51,800 bases of DNA from Oscillospiraceae bacterium (GTDB taxonomy: Bacteria; Bacillota; Clostridia; Oscillospirales; Ruminococcaceae). The DNA is taken from assembly GCA_021769725.1 (NCBI GenBank), contig JAETSI010000020.1, forward strand, positions 1 to 51,800, read 5' to 3'. How positions within the stretch are numbered: position 1 is the first letter of the stretch; every line of letters begins with the position of its first letter. A program made the translations under genes and the position numbers. Shown here one piece after another: positions 1-6,884 of this stretch. The notes under the pieces were generated by a model, which saw only the letters and a list, made by a program, of their open reading frames with translations, was not told the DNA's origin and made no database searches.

Positions 1-7
1 TATTCAG

Positions 8-36
8 TTGACTTCTGTGGAAATATCGGTTATAAT
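8..36 (+). promoter_or_regulatory. Consensus sigma-A promoter
   Basis: TTGACT at 8-13 and TATAAT at 31-36 are separated by 17 bases. The predicted transcript starts near 43 and would end at the hairpin at 81-118, giving an RNA of only about 75 nt. No open reading frame with a ribosome site lies in between. It may be a small RNA or the relic of an upstream gene. Confidence 0.6.
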
Positions 37-80
37 TTAGATATGATCGTTATAAAGAAAGATCAGACAACAAAGCATTA

Positions 81-118
81 CCGCCGCCCTCGTTTTGTGG
101 GACGGCGGTTTTGTTTTA
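81..118 (+). terminator. Rho-independent terminator
   Basis: A GC-rich stem (81-89 with 100-108, one mismatch) is followed by a T-rich tract at 109-118. It terminates whatever starts at the promoter at 8-36. Confidence 0.75.
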
Positions 119-128
119 TATCTGATTT

Positions 129-150
129 TTTGACACCCTATTTGACACCC
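129..150. repeat. Tandem 10-bp direct repeat, possible integrase arm sites
   Basis: TTTGACACCC occurs at 129-138 and again at 141-150, a 12-bp period. It lies about 115 bp beyond the 3' end of the tRNA-Leu gene. A comparable direct repeat (TACCCTTAC twice) lies beyond the tRNA-fMet gene that holds the integrative element at the right end of the window. By analogy these may be arm-type sites left by an element at tRNA-Leu, but no integrase is visible here. Confidence 0.3.
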
Positions 151-220
151 ATACTGTTGATATTTTGATGTATTTTTATGTAATTTTGCATACTTGGCAA
201 TATCTATAGAATATAAAGAA

Positions 221-260
221 AAATCTCTCAAACAACGCATTATAGCTGTTTGAGAGATTT
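221..260. terminator. Bidirectional terminator after tRNA-Leu
   Basis: Perfect 13-bp arms, 221-233 and 248-260, end in A/T runs on both strands. On the minus strand it lies just 3' of the tRNA-Leu gene and should end that transcript. Confidence 0.8.
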
Positions 261-265
261 TTTGT

Positions 266-589
266 TGGTGCCGCTGACCGGACTTGAACCGGTACGCTGT
301 TGCCAGCGAGGGATTTTCGTACTACTCTATGTTACCATAGCCACACAAAGCGTGTGTTGTAGTCTGGACTTGGTCTTTACCATACCCTTTCGGACTTAGG
401 TAGTCGGTGTAAGGTCTCTACACTCACCCTGACGGGTTAGCACGGCGTTCTGTTTGTGCCTTCGCCGTTTTAGCCGACTTCTACTCCACGGATTTCTCTG
501 TGGGCACTCTCTGAGAAAAAACTCAGACGCACATTGCAATGCGTACAAACATCAAAGTCCCTTGTGTCTGCCTATTCCACCACAGCGGC
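266..589 (-). tRNA. tRNA-Leu(UAA) split by a group I intron
   Basis: The two exons, 589-555 (35 nt) and 317-266 (52 nt), join into an 87-nt class II tRNA. Its acceptor stem is GCCGCTG/CAGCGGC, the T arm is ACCGG-TTCAAGT-CCGGT, the long variable arm is CGCTG-GCAA-CAGCG, and CCA is encoded. The joined anticodon loop is CTTAAAA inside a GGGA/TCCC stem, so the anticodon is UAA. The interruption falls between U34 and A35, the same position as the classic cyanobacterial and plastid tRNA-Leu(UAA) intron. A strong minus-strand promoter lies just upstream and a hairpin terminator just downstream, so the gene appears to be expressed alone and needs splicing to function. Confidence 0.93.
318..554 (-). 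ncRNA. Group I self-splicing intron (tRNA-Leu type)
   Basis: This 237-nt insert interrupts the anticodon loop of tRNA-Leu(UAA). The upstream exon ends in U and the intron ends in G, as group I splicing requires. The core carries AGAGAC followed by CTACCTAAG, and later GGTAAAGACCAAGTCC. These resemble the conserved core of cyanobacterial tRNA-Leu introns (AGAGACT, CTACCCTAA, GGGTAAAGAGAGAGTCC), known as subgroup IC3. No homing endonuclease frame is present; the longest frame here (454-711, opposite strand) has no recognisable motif. The boundaries are read directly from the tRNA structure; the subgroup is inferred. Confidence 0.9.
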
Positions 590-603
590 ATATCAACATA
601 TAT

Positions 604-632
604 ATTATACCATGCAATTTGCGAAAAGTCAA
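604..632 (-). promoter_or_regulatory. Promoter of tRNA-Leu
   Basis: On the minus strand, TTGACT (627-632) and TATAAT (604-609) are 17 bp apart and lie directly upstream of the tRNA 5' end at 589. Confidence 0.88.
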
Positions 633-725
633 GAAAATTTCTTTCACGTATTCAACAATACTTTTTGTTGAAATTTGTTTATATTATTTAAAACGTGGAA
701 ATATGACATAAATCACGAAAATACC

Positions 726-754
726 TTGTAAACGAAATGTAATGGTGCTATAAT
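726..754 (+). promoter_or_regulatory. Promoter of the SulP transporter gene
   Basis: TTGTAA (726-731) and TATAAT (749-754) have a 17-bp spacer, 38 bp before the start codon at 792. Confidence 0.75.
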
Positions 755-791
755 AATGATTCGTTAAGAATTAAATCAAAGAAGGTAAAAT

Positions 792-2489
792 ATGGAATCA
801 GTTTCAAAAAAACCAACAGAAGAAAAGCTCAAACCAAAACTTTTTTCGGTAATGAAAAATTATTCCGGTCAGCAGCTGTTTAAGGACATAGTTTCTGGAA
901 TTATTGTTGCTATAATTGCACTACCGCTTTCAATTGCTTTGGCTCTTGCATCTGGTGTAAGACCTGAACAAGGTCTGTATACTGCTGTTACAGCAGGTTT
1001 TGTAGTTTCATTGCTTGGAGGAAGCCGTGTGCAAATTGCAGGACCTACTGCTGCATTTGCAACTATTGTTGCCGGTATCGTTGCTGCTGACGGTATGGAC
1101 GGTCTGATGATCTCCACTGTTATGGCAGGAATTTTCCTTATTATAATGGGACTGTGCCGGTTCGGCAGTCTCATAAAATACATACCAAATACGATAACGT
1201 CAGGCTTTACGTTCGGTATTGCCATAACCATACTCATAGGTCAGATAAAGGATTTCTGTGGTATGGATTTCAAAGGAGACTCGCCGATAGAGACTACTGA
1301 GAAAATAGCTGCACTTATCAGACATTCGGAAACCTTTAATTATCAGGCATTTCTTATCGGACTGATGTCGCTTATTATTCTCATTATTTGGCCTAAAAAG
1401 TTGAATAAAATACCACCATCACTTGTGGCAGTTATAGCGGCATCTCTTGTGGTTAAATATTCCGGTATGAATGTAAATACAATAGGCGATCTGTATGATA
1501 TTTCTTCAAAGCCGCCGACGTTCAATATTCCTGAAATAAGCTTTTCAAAGATCAGGGCACTCATACCGAATGCTTTTACGATTGCTATACTTGCAGCGAT
1601 TGAATCACTGTTGTCTTGTGTTGTCGCAGACGGGATGATAGGATCAAAGCATCGTTCAAATATGGAGCTTGTTGCCCAGGGGGCAGGAAATATCACATCT
1701 GCTGTTTTCGGAGGAATACCTGCCACAGGAGCTATTGCAAGGACCGCAGCAAATATTAAAAATGGCGGAAGAACTCCTATTGCCGGAATGGTTCATGCCG
1801 TTGTAGTACTTATCATACTTGTTTTGCTTATGCCATATGCAAAGAGCTTTCCTATGCCTGCAATCGCTGCTATTCTTTTTGTAGTTGCTTATAATATGTG
1901 CGGCTGGAGGGGAATAGTAAATACCTGTCAGCATGCTCCGGTAAGCGATATTGCAGTACTTTTTGTAACACTCATACTCACCGTCGTATTTGATCTGGTT
2001 GTTGCTATCGGTGCAGGAATGGTACTGGCAGCCTTCCTGTTCATGAAGAGAATGGCAGACGTTACAGAAGTTCATGGCTGGGTATATGTGGATGATGAAG
2101 ATACTGATCCTGATAATATCACATTAAAGAAAGTTCCTGATAACACACGTGTTTATGAAATAAACGGCCCGATGTTTTTCGGTGCGTCCGATAAGTTCAG
2201 GTATATGCTGGATGATACGAATATTGATGTTCTCTGCATACGTATGAGAAACGTTCCGGCAATTGACGCAGCAGGTGTAGAAATGCTGGATAAGATCACA
2301 AAAAGATGCAGAAAGCACAATATTTCCGTTATTTTCTCTCATGTAAATGAACAGCCGATGCAGGCTATGGAAAAGGCTGGATTTGTAGAGCGGATAGGTC
2401 GTGAGAATTTTTGCAGTCATATCGACGGTGCGCTTATCAGAGCAGAAGAACTCGAAAATATTGCTAAAGAGCAACGAACAAAAAAATAA
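792..2489 (+). CDS. SulP-family inorganic anion transporter with STAS domain
   Basis: The 565-residue product is an integral membrane permease of the SLC26/SulP family, which carries sulfate, bicarbonate or other small anions by symport or exchange. Residues about 25-430 hold the transporter core of many hydrophobic helices, opening with the family segment DIVSGIIVAIIALPLSIALA and then a QIAGPTAA stretch near residue 85. Residues about 440-555 form a cytoplasmic STAS domain (GPMFFGASDKF...). Length and domain order are normal for the family. The start follows an AAGAAGG ribosome site. The gene is monocistronic, with its own promoter and a downstream hairpin. The exact anion cannot be told from sequence. 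Confidence 0.93.
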   Translation: MESVSKKPTEEKLKPKLFSVMKNYSGQQLFKDIVSGIIVAIIALPLSIALALASGVRPEQGLYTAVTAGFVVSLLGGSRVQIAGPTAAFATIVAGIVAADGMDGLMISTVMAGIFLIIMGLCRFGSLIKYIPNTITSGFTFGIAITILIGQIKDFCGMDFKGDSPIETTEKIAALIRHSETFNYQAFLIGLMSLIILIIWPKKLNKIPPSLVAVIAASLVVKYSGMNVNTIGDLYDISSKPPTFNIPEISFSKIRALIPNAFTIAILAAIESLLSCVVADGMIGSKHRSNMELVAQGAGNITSAVFGGIPATGAIARTAANIKNGGRTPIAGMVHAVVVLIILVLLMPYAKSFPMPAIAAILFVVAYNMCGWRGIVNTCQHAPVSDIAVLFVTLILTVVFDLVVAIGAGMVLAAFLFMKRMADVTEVHGWVYVDDEDTDPDNITLKKVPDNTRVYEINGPMFFGASDKFRYMLDDTNIDVLCIRMRNVPAIDAAGVEMLDKITKRCRKHNISVIFSHVNEQPMQAMEKAGFVERIGRENFCSHIDGALIRAEELENIAKEQRTKK

Positions 2490-2493
2490 AAAT

Positions 2494-2530
2494 CAGCGCT
2501 GTGGATGATTCTATTCCATAGCGCTTTTAT
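2494..2530 (+). terminator. Terminator after the SulP gene
   Basis: The inverted arms AGCGCTGTGGA and TCCATAGCGCT (2494-2525), with one G-U pair, are followed by a T-rich stretch. Confidence 0.75.
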
Positions 2531-2674
2531 TATATATAGTTTAAGAAAGCATTCACAAAATGTTTACATTTAACACCGCACATCTTCTGCTTTTTCTCGT
2601 TATACTTTATAAATGAGCCGATAAGGAAAAACGAACGGTTCAGGTATTATAAAATAATGACAGGAGGATTTTTT

Positions 2675-4138
2675 ATGAAATTTAAAAGAATATTTGCAGC
2701 TGCAATGAGTCTGTGTATGGCTGCGCCGATGCTGGCAATACAGTCTCCTGCTGACGTATCAGCAGACGTAACTCTCATGGGTGATGCAAACAATGACGGA
2801 AAATTTACTATTGCCGACGCAGTTATGACAAAGAAGTGGATAATAGGCTCAGGAGAACTTGACAACTGGGAAAATGTTGATTTCTGCAAAGACAATGTAA
2901 TTGACAGTTTTGATCTCAATATTATGTGCAAGGAACTTGTGAAACAGGGAGTAGTGATTCCGCCAGAGTTTTTTGCAAAAAATCTGTCGGACGGAATAAA
3001 ATCGGCGGAAGTCTCCGGAGCAGAAGCCGACAGTGAATTCATTCTCGGACAAACTGAATTTGCTCTTGAACTGATGAAGCGTGAGATACATGACAATACC
3101 AATACTCTTGTATCGCCATATTCCGTTATGCAGGCTCTTGCTATGACCGCTAACGGCGCTGATGGTGAGACCAAAGCTGAAATGGAAAAGGTTCTGGGTG
3201 GAATGTCCATTGACAGGCTCAACGAATACCTGTATACACAGAGAGTTTCTCAGCCTGACGGCGAAAGCTGTAAACTTTCTACGGCAAATTCGATCTGGTC
3301 GAGAGATGCTGAAGGTCTGTTCACGGTAAACCCTGATTTCTTGCAGAAAAATGCCGACTATTATGGCGCTGACTTTTTTACCGCTCCTTTTGATGCTACA
3401 ACTGTAACGGATATCAATAACTGGGTAAGTGAAAAAACCGATAAAATGATAACGGAACTGGTAAAGGACATTTCTCCTTATACGCTGATGTATCTGATAA
3501 ATGCAGTCGCTTTTGACGCCAAATGGCTCGAACCATACATGGAGAACGATGTCGCCGATTCATACTTTACCGATTACAAAGGTGATGTACAGACTGCCCG
3601 AATGATGTATTCAACTGAGCCTTGCTATCTTGAGGGCGAGAATGCAGAGGGCTTTATGAAATATTACAGCGGCAAGCGCTATGCGTTTGCGGCAATTCTT
3701 CCTGATGAAGGTATTGCTCTTTCGGATTATATAAACAGTCTCACTTCCGATGAACTTAATCGTATTCTCTCTGAACCGCAGATCACTGATGTCAGCGCAG
3801 GACTTCCAAAGTTTGAATATGATTTTGATACCCAACTTAATGAAACGCTGAAAGATATGGGAATGCCTGCTGCATTTGATCCTGAAGAAGCTGATTTCAC
3901 TAAAATGGCTGCTATAAACGCACATTTATTTATCAGCTCCGTCATTCACAAGACGCACATCGAAGTGACCGAAGCTGGAACAAGAGCTGCCGCCGTTACC
4001 GGTGTGGAAATGTCAACTGACAGCATTAAACCTGTTCCGGATAAAGAAATTATCCTCAACAGACCGTTTATATATGCTATTGTCGATACCGAGACACATC
4101 TTCCTGTATTTCTCGGTACTGTCGGAAGTGTTGAATAA
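2675..4138 (+). CDS. Secreted dockerin-serpin (protease inhibitor)
   Basis: The product (487 residues) has a signal peptide (1-30, MKFKRIFAAAMSLCMAAPML), a dockerin at about 34-90, and a full-length serpin domain at about 118-487. The dockerin has two calcium-loop segments, GDANNDGKFTIADAVMTKKW and a second FCKDNVIDSFDLNIM. The serpin hinge EAGTRAAAVTGVEM keeps the small-residue pattern of inhibitory serpins (G at P15, T at P14, Ala at P12-P10), and the PFIYAIVDTETHLPVFLG strand is conserved. The scissile bond probably lies around M-S-T-D-S; the loop after it is about four residues longer than in alpha-1-antitrypsin. It is inferred to sit on the cellulosome and shield it from serine proteases, as known for dockerin-serpins of Clostridium thermocellum. 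AGGAGG at 2662-2667 selects ATG 2675; the in-frame ATG at 2657 lies upstream of that site and has none of its own. Confidence 0.93.
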   Translation: MKFKRIFAAAMSLCMAAPMLAIQSPADVSADVTLMGDANNDGKFTIADAVMTKKWIIGSGELDNWENVDFCKDNVIDSFDLNIMCKELVKQGVVIPPEFFAKNLSDGIKSAEVSGAEADSEFILGQTEFALELMKREIHDNTNTLVSPYSVMQALAMTANGADGETKAEMEKVLGGMSIDRLNEYLYTQRVSQPDGESCKLSTANSIWSRDAEGLFTVNPDFLQKNADYYGADFFTAPFDATTVTDINNWVSEKTDKMITELVKDISPYTLMYLINAVAFDAKWLEPYMENDVADSYFTDYKGDVQTARMMYSTEPCYLEGENAEGFMKYYSGKRYAFAAILPDEGIALSDYINSLTSDELNRILSEPQITDVSAGLPKFEYDFDTQLNETLKDMGMPAAFDPEEADFTKMAAINAHLFISSVIHKTHIEVTEAGTRAAAVTGVEMSTDSIKPVPDKEIILNRPFIYAIVDTETHLPVFLGTVGSVE

Positions 4139-4279
4139 AAGAAATTATATAATGATATAGATGCGTCGCAGTCTGTACGGAAGCACTGACGTACCGGCTG
4201 CCGGATGACATATATATGCAATTTCCTTGTAAGAGGACATCTCTCCCGGAAAACCGTGTCATACCGATGCGGTTTTTCC

Positions 4280-4308
4280 TTTACAAGTTTCCGGAATTGT
4301 GCTATAAT
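4280..4308 (+). promoter_or_regulatory. Promoter of the ECF sigma operon
   Basis: TTTACA (4280-4285) and TATAAT (4303-4308) have a 17-bp spacer, about 95 bp before the GTG start at 4402. It is a housekeeping-type promoter; no ECF-type self-activating promoter is evident. Confidence 0.7.
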
Positions 4309-4401
4309 ATTCACAGAAAGTTTACAAATTTCTGCGCACAAACACGGCGAATTTCCGTTAAAGTATTTATAACGGATTATTTCAGGGAGAGGAGGGGACT
4401 T

Positions 4402-4872
4402 GTGCTGTTTGATATTGACGATCAGTATGATAAGATATACAGATATTGCTATCTGCGTGTTCACAGCAGGGAAACGGCAGAAGATATAACGCAGGAAACT
4501 TTTCTCCGGTTTATTGAGCGTCCACAGTATCATAATACTGAAAAAGCCCTTAATCTCCTCTACACTATTGCCGGAAATCTTTGTATAGACGAATTCCGCA
4601 AGGAGAAATCCCAGCCTATCCCGGATGACGCAGCGTCGTCTGAGGATATTGAAGAAGAACTGATATCGCAGCTTGCTCTTAAACAGGCTCTTGCATCACT
4701 TACGGAGCAGGACAGGGAAATGATTCTTCTGCGGTACATAAACGATGTTTCACCCGCTGTTATAGGCAGTCTCTACAATATGTCAAGATTCGCAGTGAAC
4801 AGGCGAATAAAGCGGATATTAAATGATCTGCAAAACAATATGGGAAAGGAGAATATACATGAAGAAGCGTGA
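4402..4872 (+). CDS. ECF-type RNA polymerase sigma factor
   Basis: The 156-residue product has region 2 at about 5-70 (YRYCYLRVHSRETAEDITQE, LLYTIAGNLCIDEFRKEK) and region 4 at about 95-145 (LTEQDREMILLRYINDVSPA, then a helix-turn-helix). That is the minimal two-domain layout of ECF sigma factors. The frame is open further upstream, but AGGAGG at 4390-4395 fits a GTG start at 4402, and the extra N-terminal residues do not resemble the family. Its 3' end overlaps the next gene by 14 bp, so the two are translationally coupled. The next protein is the probable anti-sigma factor. The regulon is unknown. Confidence 0.87.
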   Translation: MLFDIDDQYDKIYRYCYLRVHSRETAEDITQETFLRFIERPQYHNTEKALNLLYTIAGNLCIDEFRKEKSQPIPDDAASSEDIEEELISQLALKQALASLTEQDREMILLRYINDVSPAVIGSLYNMSRFAVNRRIKRILNDLQNNMGKENIHEEA

Positions 4873-5998
4873 TATAGAAAAACTCAAAGACGCTTTTGAT
4901 ATCCCCGAACCGGAACGCAAGTCGGAATTCATAAGGATTCACGGAGAGAAATTTGCAGAGCCGATCAATGACGTGCCCAGAAAGAGGATATTCCGGTATG
5001 CACCTGTTTTAGCATTGGCAGCGGTGCTTATAGGCTTGTGGGGAGTCATAAAGCCGGACGGAAGTCTCAGGGAAAATCCTGGAAAAAACAACATAGTAGT
5101 TGAGAGTACGAATGAAATTCCGACTAATGTTACAACATCCGCTGTTCCACAGACATCTTTGGTATCCTCAGCCGTGCAAACCGACAAGAAACCGATTACT
5201 ACATCGACAGTTTCAAAGGGAGCAGCGCATATTCCGGAGAATGTCACGCAGCCGGTCAACGCACCTGATCAGCAGGAATCCCCTGAGACAACGGAGATAG
5301 TATCTGTTCCGTCACCCTCCACAGAAAGGACTTCTCCGGCGGTTACAGAAACAACAGCGAAAAAAACGACATCTGCCGCTGCCGTATCTTCAGTGACTAC
5401 TGTCAGACGAACAAATACCGCCGCAACGTCAACGGCAAATAGGGTATCAGTAACAACTGTTCCACCATCCAATCCTGATAATGATGATATAAATAATCAA
5501 CATCCGTCAACAGATGGTGAAGAAGATATGACAATAACGCCTGATATTGTATATACAAAAACGGGTAATATTTATTATATAGGATATGATGATATGCCAA
5601 ACGATTCTACCACGGATTCCATGGGCGTGGACTGTGATCTGAGCATTAATGGCTATGTCATGGATATTATATATACAAAGGCAAAAAACAGACCGTACAC
5701 GCAGCTTAATATACTTGTGACAAATGTAATGACAGATACAGGAAAGTTAAGCGTAGGCTGTATGATCTCTGTGTATATTCCCGGAGGTTATATGCCGTCG
5801 GATGAGTATTTTGCAATATATCCAAACAGAAAACCGTATCAGGGGGATTACACTGTCTATGACTGTGCCGGCATATCCAAATCGCCGGAAATCGGTGATA
5901 TTTACAGTTTTTACCTTAACAGGGACGGAGAAGGTATTCCGGATGGAGCTTTTGTACTTGCCTCTGAACGTCCGGCCTCAATGAAAAAAATAGCATGA
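4859..5998 (+). CDS. Single-pass membrane protein, probable anti-sigma partner
   Basis: The 379-residue product has a short charged cytoplasmic N-terminus (1-43), one membrane helix (about 45-64, YAPVLALAAVLIGLWGVI), and a long Thr/Ser/Pro/Ala-rich extracellular linker (about 80-220). An extracellular C-terminal domain (about 225-379) is not recognised. It starts at ATG 4859 behind AAAGGAG and overlaps the sigma gene. Position and topology fit an anti-sigma factor that holds the sigma at the membrane and senses an extracellular signal through its C-terminal domain, as in clostridial SigI/RsgI-type pairs. No zinc anti-sigma HxxxCxxC motif is seen. The role is inferred from context. Confidence 0.7.
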   Translation: MKKRDIEKLKDAFDIPEPERKSEFIRIHGEKFAEPINDVPRKRIFRYAPVLALAAVLIGLWGVIKPDGSLRENPGKNNIVVESTNEIPTNVTTSAVPQTSLVSSAVQTDKKPITTSTVSKGAAHIPENVTQPVNAPDQQESPETTEIVSVPSPSTERTSPAVTETTAKKTTSAAAVSSVTTVRRTNTAATSTANRVSVTTVPPSNPDNDDINNQHPSTDGEEDMTITPDIVYTKTGNIYYIGYDDMPNDSTTDSMGVDCDLSINGYVMDIIYTKAKNRPYTQLNILVTNVMTDTGKLSVGCMISVYIPGGYMPSDEYFAIYPNRKPYQGDYTVYDCAGISKSPEIGDIYSFYLNRDGEGIPDGAFVLASERPASMKKIA

Positions 5999-6001
5999 AA
6001 A

Positions 6002-6045
6002 ATACCGCACAGAGTGTAAAATAAAGCTTTGTGCGGTGTTTTCAT
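6002..6045 (+). terminator. Terminator of the sigma operon (genome-typical hairpin)
   Basis: ACCGCACA (6003-6010) and TGTGCGGT (6031-6038) are followed by a T-rich run. It is one of several intergenic hairpins in the window sharing the ACCGCACAAAG core. Confidence 0.75.
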
Positions 6046-6046
6046 T

Positions 6047-6880
6047 TTATTTTCCGGTAATTATTTTCCCATTGGCACATGGATCGGTCATGATAATCTC
6101 TCCGACGGAAAGTGTACGTATGGTTCCGCTGAGTGGATTTTTTATACTATCCACATGAGTTGTGATCTCAGCTTCAACTTCTGATTTCTCAAAACTAAGG
6201 TCGGCGTCATTCATTTTGCAGTTTATCAGTCTGAGGCCACGGCAATAGCAAAACGGCTGAGTTCCGGTGATAGTACAGTTCTCAAGTGTCAGACCGTCGG
6301 AATACCAAGCCAGGTATTCTCCGTTTATTACACTGCTGCGGACAGTGATATTCCTGCCGTGCCAGAAAGCGTCTTTCGTATCAAAAACGCAGTTTTCAAA
6401 CAGGGCGTTTTCTATGTACTGGAAAGAATATTTTCCCTTGAAGCGGACGTTCCGGAATGTTATTCCGCTGCTCCTCATCATAAAGTATTCGCTTTCGGCA
6501 GTTGAATCAGTCATTATAATACCATTTACCGACCAGCCGAATTCAGGCGAAATGATGCTGCAATTTTCAATACGGACATCCGAGCATTCCCTCAGTGCCT
6601 TTATGCCGTGGAGAGTGGAATTTTTAATATTTATCTTATTTGAATACCATATAGCTGCACGGCATAACTCGGTCATGGTGCAGTCTTCAATATCAAGACC
6701 GCTGTCATGCCAGAACGGATAGCGAAGATTGCAGAAGCAGTTCCTGACTGTAACATCGGAGCTTTCTTTCAATGCGCTTTCACCGTCAGAAGGACCGTCA
6801 AACGCACAGTTTTCAAGAGTAAGACCGTGACTTCCGTAAAGTGCTCTTTCTTCATCAAATGTCTTGTCATTAATTATCAT
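6047..6880 (-). CDS. DUF3737 right-handed beta-helix protein
   Basis: The 277-residue product is cytosolic by sequence, with no signal peptide or membrane helix. It consists of about ten imperfect repeats of roughly 22 residues with the pattern (L/I)xxExCxx...(F/Y)WHxS (for example LTLENCAFDG, VTVRNCFCNLRYPFWHDSGL, LTLENCTITG). This is the stacked-coil pattern of a parallel beta-helix, and length and motifs match DUF3737. The biochemical role of the family is not established. It follows the AraC-type regulator by 4 bp, with its CAGGAG ribosome site at the end of that gene, so the two are one operon. The regulator probably controls this protein or shares its signal. Confidence 0.85.
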   Translation of the reverse strand: MIINDKTFDEERALYGSHGLTLENCAFDGPSDGESALKESSDVTVRNCFCNLRYPFWHDSGLDIEDCTMTELCRAAIWYSNKINIKNSTLHGIKALRECSDVRIENCSIISPEFGWSVNGIIMTDSTAESEYFMMRSSGITFRNVRFKGKYSFQYIENALFENCVFDTKDAFWHGRNITVRSSVINGEYLAWYSDGLTLENCTITGTQPFCYCRGLRLINCKMNDADLSFEKSEVEAEITTHVDSIKNPLSGTIRTLSVGEIIMTDPCANGKIITGK

Positions 6881-6884
6881 TATT

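Noticed and set aside
454..711. ORF over the tRNA-Leu intron as a homing endonuclease
   Set aside because: It runs on the opposite strand across exon and promoter, has no LAGLIDADG, GIY-YIG or HNH motif and no ribosome site.
869..2474. Minus-strand frames within the SulP gene
   Set aside because: They are shadows of a clear membrane transporter frame and have no ribosome sites or family features.
5100..5480. Repeat array in the Thr-rich region
   Set aside because: Low-complexity coding sequence of the membrane partner; no regular repeat and spacer pattern, so not CRISPR or a tandem repeat of note.
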